A DNA stretch of 6,542 nucleotides, taken from Akkermansiaceae bacterium (GTDB lineage Bacteria > Verrucomicrobiota > Verrucomicrobiia > Verrucomicrobiales > Akkermansiaceae). Below, piece after piece: positions 6,127-6,542 of the stretch. The notes under the pieces are model-generated. The model was given only the letters and a program-made list of their open reading frames with translations. It searched no databases and had not been told where the DNA came from. The translations under genes and the position numbers were made by a program. Numbering within the stretch: position 1 is the first letter of the stretch; the number at the start of each line of letters is the position of its first letter. The stretch is from assembly GCA_014379305.1 (NCBI GenBank), contig JACMMB010000230.1, positions 1 through 6,542 on the forward strand, in the 5' to 3' direction.

Positions 6127-6542
6127 GCTGTGAGCCTCCCGTCGTCCCGAATACCGCACAAGCGGAAAAAGCACGGAGGTGGCTGCCGGGGTTTTGCAGC
6201 GCAGCCGGTGCATGGATTTGCCTTCCGCTTCCCATTGGATTTGGAAGTCGGTTTTCGGGTAATGGAAATCCGCTTCGGTCCAAGGGAGGATTTGAAATAG
6301 CTGGCTGGCGATGATTTTTTCAGAGGCCCAGTCGAAATATTCCCCATGATCGGTCATGAACAGGAATTCGCCGCCGGGCTTGAGTATCATCGATACGGCT
6401 TGGAGGAAATCCTGTTGGATGAGACGTCGGCGATGATGGCGGACTTTCGGCCATGGATCCGGACAGAGCAGGTGAACGCGGGAAATCGAGGCGGGGGGAA
6501 GGAGCCACTCGACGGTGTATTTGCTGTCGAGACGCAGGACGC
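5749..6542 (-). CDS. trmB: tRNA (guanine-N7)-methyltransferase TrmB, 5'-truncated by the window, in frame with an ABM-like domain
   Basis: The frame is open from the right edge (first full codon at 6540) to the TGA at 5749-5751, 263 residues visible. The N-terminal 138 or so are the C-terminal half of TrmB, which methylates N7 of G46 in tRNA using S-adenosylmethionine. Key signs are HLLCPDPWPKVRHHRRRL (the PDPWPK-x-RHHKRR family motif), LKPGGEFLFMTDHGEYFDW, and the substrate-binding end TDFQIQWEAEGKSMHRLR. The N-terminal SAM-binding part lies outside the window. TrmB normally ends shortly after this last motif, but no stop is present: about 20 linker residues lead straight into an ABM-like domain. 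Either this is a genuine fusion, or a stop codon has been lost or missed, or the second part is also made from its own internal start (see the separate entry). The TrmB assignment itself is firm. Confidence 0.85.
   Translation of the reverse strand, partial: VLRLDSKYTVEWLLPPASISRVHLLCPDPWPKVRHHRRRLIQQDFLQAVSMILKPGGEFLFMTDHGEYFDWASEKIIASQLFQILPWTEADFHYPKTDFQIQWEAEGKSMHRLRCKTPAATSVLFPLVRYSGRREAHSMSKLSHAVSLHPYFQIREGNLDAFLALMPKFVEQTAKEPDCVYYDFSRNGNVAFCREAYLGASGILAHLDNVGELLGKFLELADLIRLEVHGPQEEIDKLREPMAALNPDFYVWETGLEIPCDGE
6135..6140 (-). promoter_or_regulatory. Shine-Dalgarno sequence (GGGAGG) inside the trmB-ABM frame
   Basis: The minus strand reads GGGAGG followed by 8 bases and then ATG (6126). 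This is a near-ideal site. It matters because it falls inside a continuous reading frame and supports an independent start for the ABM-like domain. Other genes here show weak or no such site, so its strength stands out. Confidence 0.6.

Overview
All recognisable genes in this window lie on the minus strand, so they are transcribed from the right edge towards the left. They are tightly packed: the longest non-coding gap is about 77 bases, several genes abut or overlap by 1 base, and no RNA gene, insertion sequence, CRISPR array or strong terminator is visible. GC content is moderately high by eye. Protein style and gene content suggest a Gram-negative chromosome, possibly a member of the Verrucomicrobiota. 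That guess is tentative because nothing here is phylogenetically diagnostic. Most starts lack a clear Shine-Dalgarno sequence; the one good example is internal to a larger reading frame (6135-6140).

Right part (about 6542 to 4097, read right to left). The 3' part of trmB (tRNA m7G46 methyltransferase) enters from the right edge. It runs in frame, with no stop codon, into a small antibiotic-biosynthesis-monooxygenase-like (ABM, ferredoxin-like fold) domain. Next come a DoxX-family four-helix membrane protein, a DinB-superfamily four-helix-bundle protein, and an NRDE/TANGO2-family protein. The last two overlap in a TAATG junction and are probably translationally coupled.

Left part (about 4075 to 22). 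An unusual 845-residue protein carries three enzyme or transport modules in one chain: an N-terminally anchored alpha/beta hydrolase with an intact Ser-Asp-His set, a DedA/VTT-family membrane module, and a C-terminal ATP-grasp ligase-like domain. It is followed closely by an OlsB/GlsB-like N-acyltransferase of the GNAT superfamily and then by a PlsC/OlsA-like O-acyltransferase. The GNAT plus PlsC pair is the known arrangement for making acyl-amino-acid lipids (ornithine or glycine lipids).

My main inference is that the left three genes form an aminolipid cassette. The two acyltransferases would build an N-acyl, O-acyl amino-acid lipid. The fusion protein would modify it (ATP-grasp amide or ester ligation, hydrolase trimming) and/or move it across the inner membrane (DedA). 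The domain calls are well supported by motifs; the joint pathway, the amino acid used and the direction of transport are hypotheses.
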